NCBI RefSeq assembly: GCF_947507565.1
Contig: NC_089177.1
Location: 1,426,001-1,490,000, forward strand
DNA length: 64,000 nucleotides
From: Oscarella lobularis
Lineage: Eukaryota; Porifera; Homoscleromorpha; Homosclerophorida; Oscarellidae
Direction: 5' to 3'
The notes below the pieces were generated by a model. It made no database searches. It saw only the letters and a list, made by a program, of their open reading frames with translations, and was not told where the DNA came from. Position 1 is the stretch's first letter. Each line of letters opens with the position of its first letter. The position numbers and the translations under genes were made by a program. This document shows, in pieces, positions 37,101 through 48,860 of the stretch.

Positions 37101-40100
37101 CTGAATCATTCTAAACCGATGAAGTTTGATGCACAACTTTTTATAGTGGAGATAGCGTTCCACTGACCAGAAAAGAAAACGTGTTCCCGGGAAGAACTCT
37201 TATCTGCTGTCCAGTCTAAACAAAAAAGGTGGAGAAAATGAAGGACAAATTTTTGAGCTATACCTTGTTCTCAATCAAATACGGAGGCAAGCTTTTAGCA
37301 CAAGAAAGCTCATTGGGATTTTGTTCTTGTTCGGTCCACGCCTGAAAATCTAGCACTAAACAAGATATTCTGTGCAAACGTTTCGTCTGACTCTGATTAG
37401 CTTCTGAATGACGTCAAGGCCCGTTTTCGTAATAGTCAGTTCCAGTGGATCGCTTGACGATACGGAGAGAGCGGTCGCCGCCGGAGGCACACTCACGTCC
37501 GCGTTCGTGCTTGTCGTCGAGCCCATACTATCGACTTCACTTGCCTCGTCCTCTTCGGAAATCGGCGCGACAGAGACGTCATCGGGAATTGCTGTTTCCG
37601 TTTCTCTCTGGTGTTTTCTCACGTTGACGAGAAGTTTCCAGCGACTGTATTTGAATCGCGACATTGGAACAGGTTCGAGAATGGGCTCCCAAACGGCAAC
37701 GCGATCGTTAAAATAGGACAATTCTAAGGCGAGAAACGCATCGCAGACGAGCTAGAAAAATTGAACGAATATTCTCAGCCTACTCTAAATGCTTCGACTG
37801 CGGCGTTCGGAGACGCCGTGAAAGCCTTCTACTCACCTCGTTAGACCAGTTGTTCAGTTCCGCACTGGCACTGCCACTAAGAGCTATAACTGGATAAAAC
37901 CAGCCTTTGCTTTCATTTTCTAGTTTGACGTCTAAGCGTTCAATCTCAATGAGCATCTAAAATTAAAAAGAAAGATGTATTCGAAGCCCTAAAAGCGAGC
38001 GAGCCTTTCACTGGCCTTTTCAATTGCACATTCAGACACTGCAGATTGAGAGGAGAAAACATTTTCCCGCTTGTCAAGCGCTCTCCTGTGCCGCTCCATC
38101 ACATTGGCTTTTTGATTGAAGACCCCTTTCCCAGCAATGCGAGCTTCAAAAGAAGCATCTTTTATAAACAACAGAAAGTGATAATAGTAATGCAGCACTA
38201 GAGTGGATGCAACATTCACCGACCTGACTGGCAGTACCACTTGCTCTCGTCGACGGGCTTGGAGTCCCACAAGTCAATCGGACACGTTTCTATCACAGTC
38301 ACTTCCTCGTCGGGACGCGGTACCAAGTCCTAAGCAAATAGCGGTGTTGACAAAAAATCGATGTCTCCACCTGCTGACAGTCCTACCTTCCACGTTGCTT
38401 TTCCACCCTTGACAATGTTCAAAAAGATGTGCACTGTGTGTGGACTAATGGACGCAGTTAGAGCGGACGTTTCAACGCTGATCTTTTTCTCTTTCGTCTC
38501 GCGATCAAAAGAGTGAACAAATTTTACGCTCAGAGGACTCACAATCTAAAAAGCCATAATAAGTAACCAAATTGATCAAATTCCTTTTCTCACCTCAGAC
38601 GACAGTGTGGCTTGTTCGTGATAGAAGCAGGTGTGCACGGAAAAGTCTGGCACAGTTAGTAGAAACTTTTGACTCTTAGCATCGGCTTTGTGAAAGCGCC
38701 CCGCCGCACCAAACTCAAGAATACACGTCTGTCGGAAAATTCGAGAGACGTCCTATGAATTCTTACTTTGGCTATGACCGCACGTGTTTTACGACTAGTT
38801 GCATTTTCCAATAGAAACAGCTTCATGTTATTGATTTTGAATGCGATTGACTTGGGCGATAGCCGGAGACGCTCTAGTGCTTCTAAGGCGATTATCTTGA
38901 GCTTTTCCGAAACGCCGCGAGAGATGAGCGTCTTGACAAAATAGGAGGTATGCAGGAAAAAATCGACAGCGCCGGCAATGTGAAAATCGTTGAGAGATGC
39001 AGAGACTAAGAAAAGAGATAGATAATCCTTTCGTGACTCACAAGGAAGCCGCACCTAAACGCTCGCCATGAACGGGCTTCGCATAATCTAGTTCAACCAG
39101 AAACTTGTTCCTTGTCCCGGCAATTCGACTGATGATCCTGAAAGACAATTAACATTGCTAAATATACACACGTGATCATTGTCTTCAGGACCTTGTGACT
39201 CCTCCTTCCATTCCATCTCTAGAATCATTAAGCACCAGGTCTTCCAGTTTCGCTTGAAGAGACAGGTTCCCTTCTGAAGTTTCTTCCAAATGAACAGAAG
39301 GATCAATGACCGACAAGTCGGCCAATAGCGCTTTTCTCGACATCAGAGAAATGCCTAGTCTATTCAACTTCGCGTCCATCTTCAATTTCACGTAGGGCGG
39401 CTTTTCAAGTGGAAGAGGCAATATTTGAACGGTGGCAGATGGCACCTGAAGAGGCGGCGGCGGAGCTCTATAACAAAATATGCACTTTTACTACCCACAG
39501 CAAGATACGTCCTACTGACTTGGAGAGATCCAAACCGTCGATAAATTTGAGCGCTTTGAGAATCGTTGTCTCGTGAAGATTCACATTGAGAGAAGTGACG
39601 TTCAATGCCATTTCAATTTCGGTCGAAGCGAAGTCGGTCACAAAGCGAGAAGACGCGGGATCGATCTGTAGAAAACGCCATCGATGATAGAATAGCCCAA
39701 AAAACGTCCTTCACTTTTCTCAGACGAAATCGAATCAGTTCTGTTTCGTTCTGTGAGACAACTACGTTGAGAAGTTCTCCAGACTCCACTGCATAAGATA
39801 GTCGGAAACGTTCAGACAAAAAGCGCCAGGGTATACTTGCCTTGTACGGAATAGTCAAGCAGCGAGATCATTCTTAGAGAAGCGTCCAGTCCAACGTGCT
39901 CGTCTTCAACTTGTACAGAGGCTGCTACAGACTTGATAAAAAAATGAAGCCACAGCTTGCGATCAGTCAAGACAGCCACCGACACCTGAAGCGCATCTTA
40001 TGTAGAACTTTCGTCTTCTGGGATGATCTTTGGTACCTCGGGAAGTTCAAAGCGTACGTCAGCAATTGTATCCTGAAAGGCGAAGGAATGCTTGACGTCC

Positions 40101-43100
40101 AGAGACTTCTCAGGAAGCGCTTGAACGGACGTCTCCCGAGTCGCGATTTCGACAGGAACTAGATTTTAGGAGACGTTCATAGTTCATAGACTAGAGTCAT
40201 GAATGATACCACAGTACCTGTCTTTGCTGCTTTTTTCTGCTGCATTTCTTTCAGGTTAATATTCTCTTCCAAAAAGGCGAACACAAAGTCGATTTCTTCC
40301 TTTCCTCCTTTGATCTAAACAGCATACATTTACCAATCCGAACGACTACGCGGTAAAGTGCAATATCGTACTTCGATTTTCGGTAAATTTCCTTTGACGG
40401 AGACTAGGGGAAGGCCTTCGTGACGAGACGACAGACACCGGTGAACAGAAACACCGAGCTCCATTGGACTGACAACCGTAACATCAGTGCCCGAAGGATG
40501 GCCTCTCCTAAACGAAAAAGACTAGTCGCGGCGCTTGCAAAAAGAGAGTCGCGCTATTGTACCTCGTCAATTCTAATCGGGTTAAATTGACTTCGAGAGA
40601 GTCAACCAGGACCTTGTAGGAAGAGGAAGGAGATTCTTTGTGAGTAAAACGATTCGTCAATACAATTCGTCCCAAATTAGCTTCCAATCGCTCATCGCTA
40701 CAACTGCTTCTTGGAGCAATAATACAAGGTGCAGCAAGCCGAATATCAAATTTGATGCGAGTGTTGATGTTGTCCTTCATCTGGAGAAAAAGACATAGGC
40801 ACGAGTGAAGAGACGTGGAAACTCAAAGCCCACCTTATCTTTCGCCGCAGATGCCACTTTTGCTGCCTTTTGTTTGGCAGTTTCAATCACACTGTCACTG
40901 GGTTTAAATCCCAAAGCAAAGTTCTAAAAAATTCGAGCCTTAGTCAAAACTATGATCCATGGAGGCACAGAAGCTTTCAGATGAAAACCAAACTGCCAAT
41001 TAACGGAATGCAGAAATTCTCTCGGTTAGACCGTTCCTTGTACAATAAATAAAAAACGGGGCACAAGATTGGGCACATTACAGTATCAACTACGAAGGCG
41101 CTGTCTCCAACGTAATTAATTAAAAATATCGTGATTTTTACCATTAGGTCTTGTACGAACGTATTGACGAAAACGACTCTGAGCGCCGCGCCATCCAACT
41201 TCACTTCTACGTCAGCGCAGTCCAAATCGAGCATCTGGTCCTTGTTATCACGGTTGTAAACGCGGACCTGCAGAAACAAATAGAAAAGCCTTGTCATTTA
41301 GCATTAAATGCTTCTGACTTTGGCATTGAAGAGTTCGTCGGACTCGTCGGCGATTTGAACGATCTACAGTTACAAACGTAGCACGAATTATAATCTAAGT
41401 AATGATGTTCTTTCAACCTTTTTGTATTTCGTGTTTTCAGCCCCGTCAACGACAAAGAAATCCCTCACACTGTTAAGAAGTCAAATTGGATTGAGTGCCA
41501 GACGCGTTCATCGTACCAACTCTCTACCTGATCGTCGTATCAATAAGATCGGTTTTGACCTTCACGTCTGCCTCAATTTCTGCAAGTTTGCGTCACGAAT
41601 ATTTGACATCTCTGTCCAGTGCAGCTGGTCTAACCTTGAACGTGCAGTTCTCCTAGATTTCTACTCCCGGACATGATCACAAGGCCTAATTCCTTAAGAG
41701 ATGCTTCCAGCGATAAAGAGACGGCTTTGGTCTCTTTAGAGGAAAAGCCTGCTTTATAAAATCAGTGGGCTTCTCGCGTACTTCAAAATCATTGACTTGC
41801 CTTTCAATTTTAGCCCTTCAGGAGCTTTCTCTTGCACCACTTCTGAAAGAACTGATCGTTGCGGTACAATTCTCGTGAAAAAGTCGATGAGACGATGAAG
41901 ACTATCTTCTTCAACGGTGATGTCAAGCGGTGACACAGTGGCGACCACTTCGTTTAGAATACGAAGTTCAGGAGAAGAAACTTTAGTCTAGAGAAAAAAT
42001 TTGAGCAAACATTCTTCGTATTACTACTAACTTTGACAAATTTCAGAGACAGGAGCTGAGCGTCAGGACTACAGGTCAAGAGTTCCACATTCTTATCTAA
42101 AAAAAGACTAAATTGCTACTAAGCTCCATCACTCTCGCTCGCGACGCCTACCTGTCCCGCCATTGTCTCTCAGAGCGAGTGGTCCGACCGAGGATTCAAC
42201 AACCAAGTCCCACGCTCTCATTGAAACTGAAGCTTTTGCGGATTTCAGGCTAAAATCGCACACTGGCTTCGTTTCTCCTCCTCTTTCCTCTGACATGACG
42301 GCGGTAATTTTCTCAAGTACAAAACTGCCGACAAATTGTACGAAGTTCGTCTCAGGTTTCTCCTCTGAATCAACTGTGCGGTCACTTTCGCCTTCATTCA
42401 CTACTACTGCGTCTTCGAGAGAGTCTTCAAGTTCTAAATCAGGCAAATCATCCTTTTCTCCCAACGACGCCAGGTCAAGTTTGGACGCCGACACGCCCAA
42501 TTGCGTTAGAGAAGGCAGTTGAGCACCCGCATCCACATTTGAAGTTGACTAAAGAATTCGTGTACTATAAAGTTGAAAGGAAGAAGCAAGACTTGCCTTT
42601 GTTGGCTTTCTTGCCAGTTCCGGAAGAGGCAAACTCTCAGCAATCTAAAAACCGTACAGAGTGTATCATTTGCATGCCTGGATTTCGCTATCACCTTGAT
42701 CATGGTCTGAATCTTTTTGTCCGAGAGAGAGAATTCAATTGCAGGCAAAACTGCAGCCAACGTAACTCTGATACAACGTCATATATCGATTACATTAGAA
42801 ATAGATTCTGCTCTAAGCACGAACTTGGGTAAGCGAGTGTCGTTTGGCACAATAGACTTCCTCAGAATCAACTCAAGCCCAAGAGGCTGAATCAGGTAGA
42901 GTGGTGATGCAGGCAAGTGCCTAGAATCCTCCCACACCGATCCTGATAATAAGAAATAGTGTAAGTGTAAGTGAGGTTCCAAGTACAACTATAGAGATGC
43001 AACTCGTACTCGTGGGAGCTACAAATGCAGAAATTTCGGTCACATCCAGAGTGAACACGTCGTACGCTTGATCGCCGAGTTGCTGCTGCGATGCGTTCTA

Positions 43101-46100
43101 AAGCACAGAGGCAAACATGCAGCGTAAGTTTATTTGCAATAAAACGTACCTCAGGAAGCTCTTCTTGCAACTGGGACTTGATAGAAAATTGTCCCAAGTC
43201 AACGACGACAATGTTTGAAGACCTAGCTCAGGCTGCATTGCAGAAATAGCAAAGCCATCAACATTAGAGCGATTACTCGGTCAGTCGACCATTCTCTGGA
43301 AGAATGAAGCAAGAGGAGCGTCCTTGAATAGCCACGTCAAAAAGCTAAAAATAAATAACTGTTTTGCTAAAAGGAATGAAACGTCGAGGAATAGGGTACA
43401 CTGCGCTGATCGAGAGCCTGCTGAAGCGATGCTTGGCCACCTTCTCTCAGATGACTCAACTGATCGCGAGCAGCAGAAAACATTCTAAAGAAGCAGACAT
43501 CAGGTACGTTACAATATTAGGACTGAAAAAACTACGTTTCTAGCTGAATGTTTTCTGGAAGCTGAAAAGCAGAAATAAGAGCGTTGATAGTGGGCTAGAT
43601 GCAAAACGCAGCCGAATTGTGATTTCAAAAAACCCAATCTTATGGGCTTTCTACCATGTCCACTGTTATATCTGAAGGTTGAAGTTCGACCCTCAATTTG
43701 TTATCTACGTTCTCCTGACTGAGTGGATTGACTTCAAAGCTCACAGAAACGAGTGACTGACCTGTAAGAGCTAACGCTAACAAGTCAAAAAACACTCACA
43801 AAAAACTCTACCCGGTTCTAAAAGCCTCGGCTGCAGTAGGACCGGAACAAACCCTTCAACATCCACGCCAAATACGCTCAAAGTAGACGCAGACGCGTGA
43901 ACACTAACATTGGACAGGTGCAAGCCTTCTTCATAAAACAAAAGCACTGCCCACCTGATTCCCTTAGCTGATGGCCTTAATTCAACACTTGTTTCCGTTC
44001 CGACCAGCTTAGCATTGACAAGGGTACTAAAATTTTGCTGTCTACCTAAAACAGGATGGGAAGGGTGGGCCAAACTAACCAGCCGTTGTTTCCTTCAACG
44101 GATGCCACGAGAAATGCTAGTTTGAACTTCAACTTGATCTCAACGTACTGACAGAGAAACCCAGTATTCAGTAAATTGAAAAAAAATAAGATACATCTTA
44201 TTATACCTCTTTGGGAAATTCTGCAATAGATGAATCGTCGCTGTAGCCGATGGCCTCAAAAAGCCTTTTCTTTTCAGTCTCAGAGATTTCAATTGTTTCT
44301 CCTGATGGGAACAGATAGACGCACTAAAAAAACGTGGCGAGATTCTCCTCACCAGCAACTTCAGCCACGGTCACAACCCCTTTATCAGTCTTCTTTTGAA
44401 ACAGACGTGAAAAGCCCTTCTTTTTCGTCTTGGATGCTTTCGCTGCAGCCTTTTCCTCTTGGCGTTTTCGAGCCTGCATGCGTCAAGGGCATTGGCCAAT
44501 CCTTAATTAATTAAGTACTTACATCCGCTTCCGTTAGACCCCTTGCAAGGGTAATATTGTAAACATCCAAGCGATCTTCCAGCTCCTGCATTGAAAGAAT
44601 CTGCTGTGGGGGAAATGACTTCGACGGAAATTCCCTACCTCGAGTTGATCCTTCTCATAGCGTTTCCCTAAAAGTTTTCTTAGGTAGAGATATCTGTATG
44701 ACTTGGCTTGGCGTCTGGAAAAGAAAGAGTCAAAAATAACGGTAAGGGAGATGACAAAACAAACCGATGATTGCGAATGTGTTTCCATGACCACATTCTC
44801 GATCGCCTGCGAACGTCTTCAAAAAGAACAGCATTGAAGGCGTACTTCCACCTAAGGTTTATATAATTAGTTAAGACCCAAAGACATATTGACTAATAGG
44901 ATACCAGAGGCGAACGTTCTCTTTGCCTCTTGGGCGTCCTGGAGCCTTGTACTTGATGTATTTCTGATTGAGCACCATCATGTCAAAATTTTCAAGAAGG
45001 TGCAGTATTTGAAGAAACTAATATCTGATATACCAAAGGATGACACAATAATGCTCGTGCCTTTACCTGTCTCCGAGAAAGGTGAAGACTGATTTGTTCC
45101 ACAACAAAATTTAGCAGCACCTAATTTATTTATTTATTTATTATTCGTAAAGATAAGCTTCATCCTACTCTTGGTACGCTCATGTCTACTCCAGGCTTGT
45201 TGTTCAGCATGAGCTCTGCTGTCGAAGTCAAAGGAGCCAATACTAAAGCAAAGACAAGTCACTTCTCTCGCATACTAACGTATGGTTTACTCACCGTACT
45301 GATTTTCTTTAGGGAGACTGCTGTCTCGCCTTGCAATTCCATTAAAAAGATTTCTCTATTGATATAAATCTAAACAGTAAAACACGCCCACGTAGTAACC
45401 TGCCTTCCATTCATCTAATGGCAGATCAGCCATCTGTTGTGGACTTGGGTTCCAATAGATGGCCAAACACTTCAGTTTTAAAAGCTACAAGAGGAAAGAC
45501 CGTTTCAAAATGTTTCATGGTAATAGAAACAAGGTAGACGCCATGTGCGTTCCAGAGAAAAACGGTACCTTGTAGATTTGGTCCACCGATCCCTTTATCA
45601 CTTTTTCAACGTAATCTGAATCCGTTGTCTTTACGGAAATTTCCTCCAAAGTGACACCAAAGGCAAACGAATGATCCGGATCAGATACCTTTGGAAAATA
45701 TATATAGCAATTATTACACGCCTTGATAAATTCTTTGCATACATTGTCTTCGTAACGAACGTGAACGTTTTCGATTAGGAGCTACAAAAAATGATTGACT
45801 AAACGAACCCCTCTTATCGCCAATATAACTCACTTCCAAATTTTTCACAATTTGCGTTACAACCTTTTCAATAAATTTGCCACTTTTTTCTCCCTTTAGA
45901 AATCCTGCAGAAATCATCGAACAGATGAAGAGATGTGCTCCTTGTCTATTTCTTACCCTCCTCCTCAAATCGCTTTTTGTCCTCAATCTGTTCCAGCTGG
46001 TCTTTCTTTTTCTCTTTTGCTTCCTTTTCTGCCTTCGCTTTGTCATACTTGAACTCTAAAATAAACCTTTCCGATACCTAAAGCAGCTGAGAGACTATGC

Positions 46101-46566
46101 AGGCTACCAGTGGCAGGTGAAACCAAAAGGTAGAGGTCTTTCACCGTAACAACGGTGCGTGCAGTGTACAAGGATCGCCACGGAATCTTGAGAGTCAGAT
46201 TCTCTACAAAAAAAGAAGACACCAGTGCGAATTCAAGGCGTGAATACAGAGAAGCTTCACTTACGAAGGAATCCGCCTCGAATTCTCACGGGAAGATTTA
46301 GTTCGTCCTAAGGCAGAATCTAATCATCTTCGAAGAAGTTACTAGGGTGGACAGTGGAGGGCCATACCAGTGCATTCGGCTTCACTTCGAGCTCTGTCAA
46401 GACCACATTGCCTAGATTCGTCGGTTGTTTAGCGAAATCGGTGTCGTTGAACTCTCGAAGCTCGCTTGCCTTTCAAGACGCTGACTTTGAGATGCGACGA
46501 GTCCAATTTCTTTACGTAGGGCTTCAGAAACTTGTTTAGTATTGCAATAACGACTTTCTCAAACAT
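31152..46566 (-). CDS. VPS13: VPS13 family bridge-like lipid transfer protein, many exons
   Basis: Begins [20 protein letters not shown] at 46566. After a GC-AG intron it gives [17 protein letters not shown], the chorein N-terminal motif. Dozens of exons with 50-70 nt introns follow. Around 35100-36500 lies the SHR-BD/VAB-like region ([17 protein letters not shown]). Around 33300-33850 the VPS13 signature [20 protein letters not shown] and [17 protein letters not shown] is seen. Around 32100-32600 come [16 protein letters not shown] and [20 protein letters not shown]. The C-terminal PH-like end ([17 protein letters not shown], then [13 protein letters not shown]) lies at 31400-31690, and the stop TAA is at 31152-31154. 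VPS13 proteins form a hydrophobic groove that carries lipids between membranes at contact sites. The N-terminus resembles VPS13A/C, but orthology to one paralog is not settled. The 5' part is duplicated at 53845-54397. Confidence 0.9.
46412..46469 (-). other. GC-AG intron 1 of VPS13 (58 nt)
   Basis: Exon 1 ends CTTGAAAG and the intron begins gcaagc and ends gaatctag before GCAATGTG. Only this splicing joins LK to [15 protein letters not shown], as the family requires. The GC donor and AG acceptor are both kept in the duplicate at about 54230-54290. Confidence 0.8.
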
Positions 46567-46867
46567 AGCGACGACTCAGACGAAACTTTCCAGATTTTCC
46601 TGCTTCTTTAGCGCACGAGGGTCAGCTAGACTAAATACTCCTCACTCTATTTCTCCTACAGAGTTCCCAAATACTGTACTAATCTCTGCTTGATAGACAT
46701 AAATATAATACAAAAAGAGATACAAATAGGGATAGATGGGTTCATGAAAATGATGAAACAGCGTCTGGCGCTAGCAAAGAAGCACCAGAAAAAAACTCTT
46801 CAAAACTAAAAAGCACTGACTTGGGCAGAACATTCAATTCAACTTTGATGTCATCTTCCTCAGTTCC
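46567..46867. other. Intergenic region upstream of VPS13
   Basis: About 300 bases between the VPS13 start and the 3' end of the ASTE1-like gene (same strand). AT-rich, with no element recognised. It should contain the VPS13 promoter. Confidence 0.4.
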
Positions 46868-48751
46868 CTAATCGTCTTCACTACTACTCTCACCTTCAAT
46901 CTTGAGACAAGCAAACCTGCTTCCCTGAACAACCATCTTTTTCTTCTGCTTCTTCTTTATTTTGGCAGATGGTCGTCTAGGAGACAATGACTCAGTCTTG
47001 CTCCCAGCTTTCCTCTCCGGTTTGTTTTTTACCAAGAACGTCCACATTTTCTCAAACAAGTCCCTTTGTTTACAATTGCTCAAAAAGTCCTTGTGTTGTT
47101 TGCACTTCGCGTACATTCTCTGCACCAGGAAACCGTCAAAAAAGTACGCCGGGTTTACCTGGGGTAACGGGAGGCGTAGAACAGCGTTCAGGTGCAATGA
47201 ACTAGAAAAAATAGACTGCCATCGAGCAATAGCCGTTGCCAAGCCGTCATTAAAATTGATCAATCCTCTTGGTCGCTCTCTTTTATGAAATTCACGAGAC
47301 GGTTTCCAATCTTTAAGCAACGCATAACAATTTGTGAAACTGAGAAGAAGAGCTCGGATTGCATTCTTGGCTGGCTGCTCTTTGCACTGATACGCCCAGC
47401 AAAAGAGAGTAACCATAGGCAAAACAAATTCCACAGGTTTAATGTAATCGATGTCACAATTCCATTCCCCGACGATAGTGCGAATCAGATGGGCCCGCCT
47501 TTCACTTTGACTCAGCGAAGGAATGCAAGACAGAGAAGGAAGATTTCTAGGTACTTTAACGGGAACAATCACGGGATCCTCTCCATTGTCCCGACGTCGA
47601 TGTTCTTCTACGGTAACCTTACCGCCACCCCGTCTCCGCGGCACAGTAATATCATAAAGGACACGTCGTATGTGCAGCGATGCGTTATGACTGCATGGGC
47701 TAGCAACTGTTTCAACTTGAGGTAAAAGAAAAACTCGTCTCAAGCTGGCCGCTTGGAGGGCAAAAAGACTGAAGTCGCCTCTGCGAAGGGCGGCAATCAC
47801 CCATTTAGGAAATGGTAATTTGTCCCAACCAAGTGCACTAGACACCGTTTCCTTTAGCTCGACGCTACCATAATAGAACTCCTTCGTTGCGACAAGACAC
47901 GCGTGGAGTTGACCCTCAGAGCCAAAGATATCTATTTCGGCATCGAGCACGGTAGCATACTTCTTTCTGAGCTTATTAATGATGCCGCGAAATTGCCGCC
48001 GCCCCACCCCAAGCTTTTGATAAATTGGGATAAGAAGATCGGCGTCAGTCAAATCGTTCTGAAAGAGTACAGCCAAAAGTGGACCAAAGTCATACTTTGG
48101 ATCGAGCCGCCAGTGAGCCTCGGACTCGAGACCAACACTCTTGAAAAACAGGTCGCGTTGAAACCGTTGGCAATAGATAACCTGGCCCCGATCGTCATCG
48201 CGAATCCATTCGAGAGAATAGATAGGCACAACGCCGTCGGGCAAATTCGCTAGGAAAAAATCGCTGTCGTTGGAGAGCAACGGGCATCGGTCGCGTCGCG
48301 CGCGAGCGATGGCGATGACGTCCGCTTCGTGATCACAAACGATCACATCCACGCCCAAATTGGCGACAGCTCTCAAAAAGACTTGGTGTACGAGTGGCGG
48401 GAAGAAACCGTCGCAGGAGTAGCCTGCGAGTGCGCCTACGAGGCTCCTCGCTTTGCCCATTCGTTCTTCATGACGGGTCTGCGTCGTCGCGAGCTTTTCG
48501 TCGCCGTTGTCGACGCCGTCGAGAAGGACGCAAGGCGTCACGGCGTTGCGAACAAGCGAGGCGAAAAAGGAGCGCACCATTTTATAGAAGTCGGAATACT
48601 CGCCGCCGCAACGCGAGTCGAACGTCGCCTTAGAGGCTAGGAAGTACAAGAGGTTGTTGCCATCAATAATCAGCTTCGTCTGCGTCAGTTCAAAGTTCTC
48701 CCACGCTTTAGGAAAGTCTTTGACGAACGCTGTCAGGCCTTTGATACCCAT
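46868..48751 (-). CDS. Asteroid/ASTE1-like XPG-family protein, paralog 1
   Basis: An intronless 627-residue frame starts MGIKGLTAFVKDFPKAWE and has LIIDGNNLLYFLASK, the XPG N-terminal motif. The XPG internal part follows (VDVIVCDHEADVIAIARARR, then LLSNDSDFF). FDSRCGGEYSDFYKMVRSFF is diagnostic of Asteroid proteins (human ASTE1 has a similar RYGGDYDSF). A Lys-rich tail (KIKKKQKKK) may localise it to the nucleus. Family members resemble structure-specific nucleases; ASTE1 acts on DNA ends in repair pathways. D of IDGN, E/D of HEAD and D of SNDSD are kept. It is tandem with a second copy only 109 bp away. Confidence 0.85.
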   Translation of the reverse strand: MGIKGLTAFVKDFPKAWENFELTQTKLIIDGNNLLYFLASKATFDSRCGGEYSDFYKMVRSFFASLVRNAVTPCVLLDGVDNGDEKLATTQTRHEERMGKARSLVGALAGYSCDGFFPPLVHQVFLRAVANLGVDVIVCDHEADVIAIARARRDRCPLLSNDSDFFLANLPDGVVPIYSLEWIRDDDRGQVIYCQRFQRDLFFKSVGLESEAHWRLDPKYDFGPLLAVLFQNDLTDADLLIPIYQKLGVGRRQFRGIINKLRKKYATVLDAEIDIFGSEGQLHACLVATKEFYYGSVELKETVSSALGWDKLPFPKWVIAALRRGDFSLFALQAASLRRVFLLPQVETVASPCSHNASLHIRRVLYDITVPRRRGGGKVTVEEHRRRDNGEDPVIVPVKVPRNLPSLSCIPSLSQSERRAHLIRTIVGEWNCDIDYIKPVEFVLPMVTLFCWAYQCKEQPAKNAIRALLLSFTNCYALLKDWKPSREFHKRERPRGLINFNDGLATAIARWQSIFSSSLHLNAVLRLPLPQVNPAYFFDGFLVQRMYAKCKQHKDFLSNCKQRDLFEKMWTFLVKNKPERKAGSKTESLSPRRPSAKIKKKQKKKMVVQGSRFACLKIEGESSSEDD

Positions 48752-48860
48752 GTTTTATCCGAGTCTTTCTAGCTGTGCAAGTGACGTACTGTATGACGTA
48801 TGCGAGTACCGGTATGTTTCTTTTTCTAAAAAAATATTGGAGTTGATGGCTTGTGGCTTC

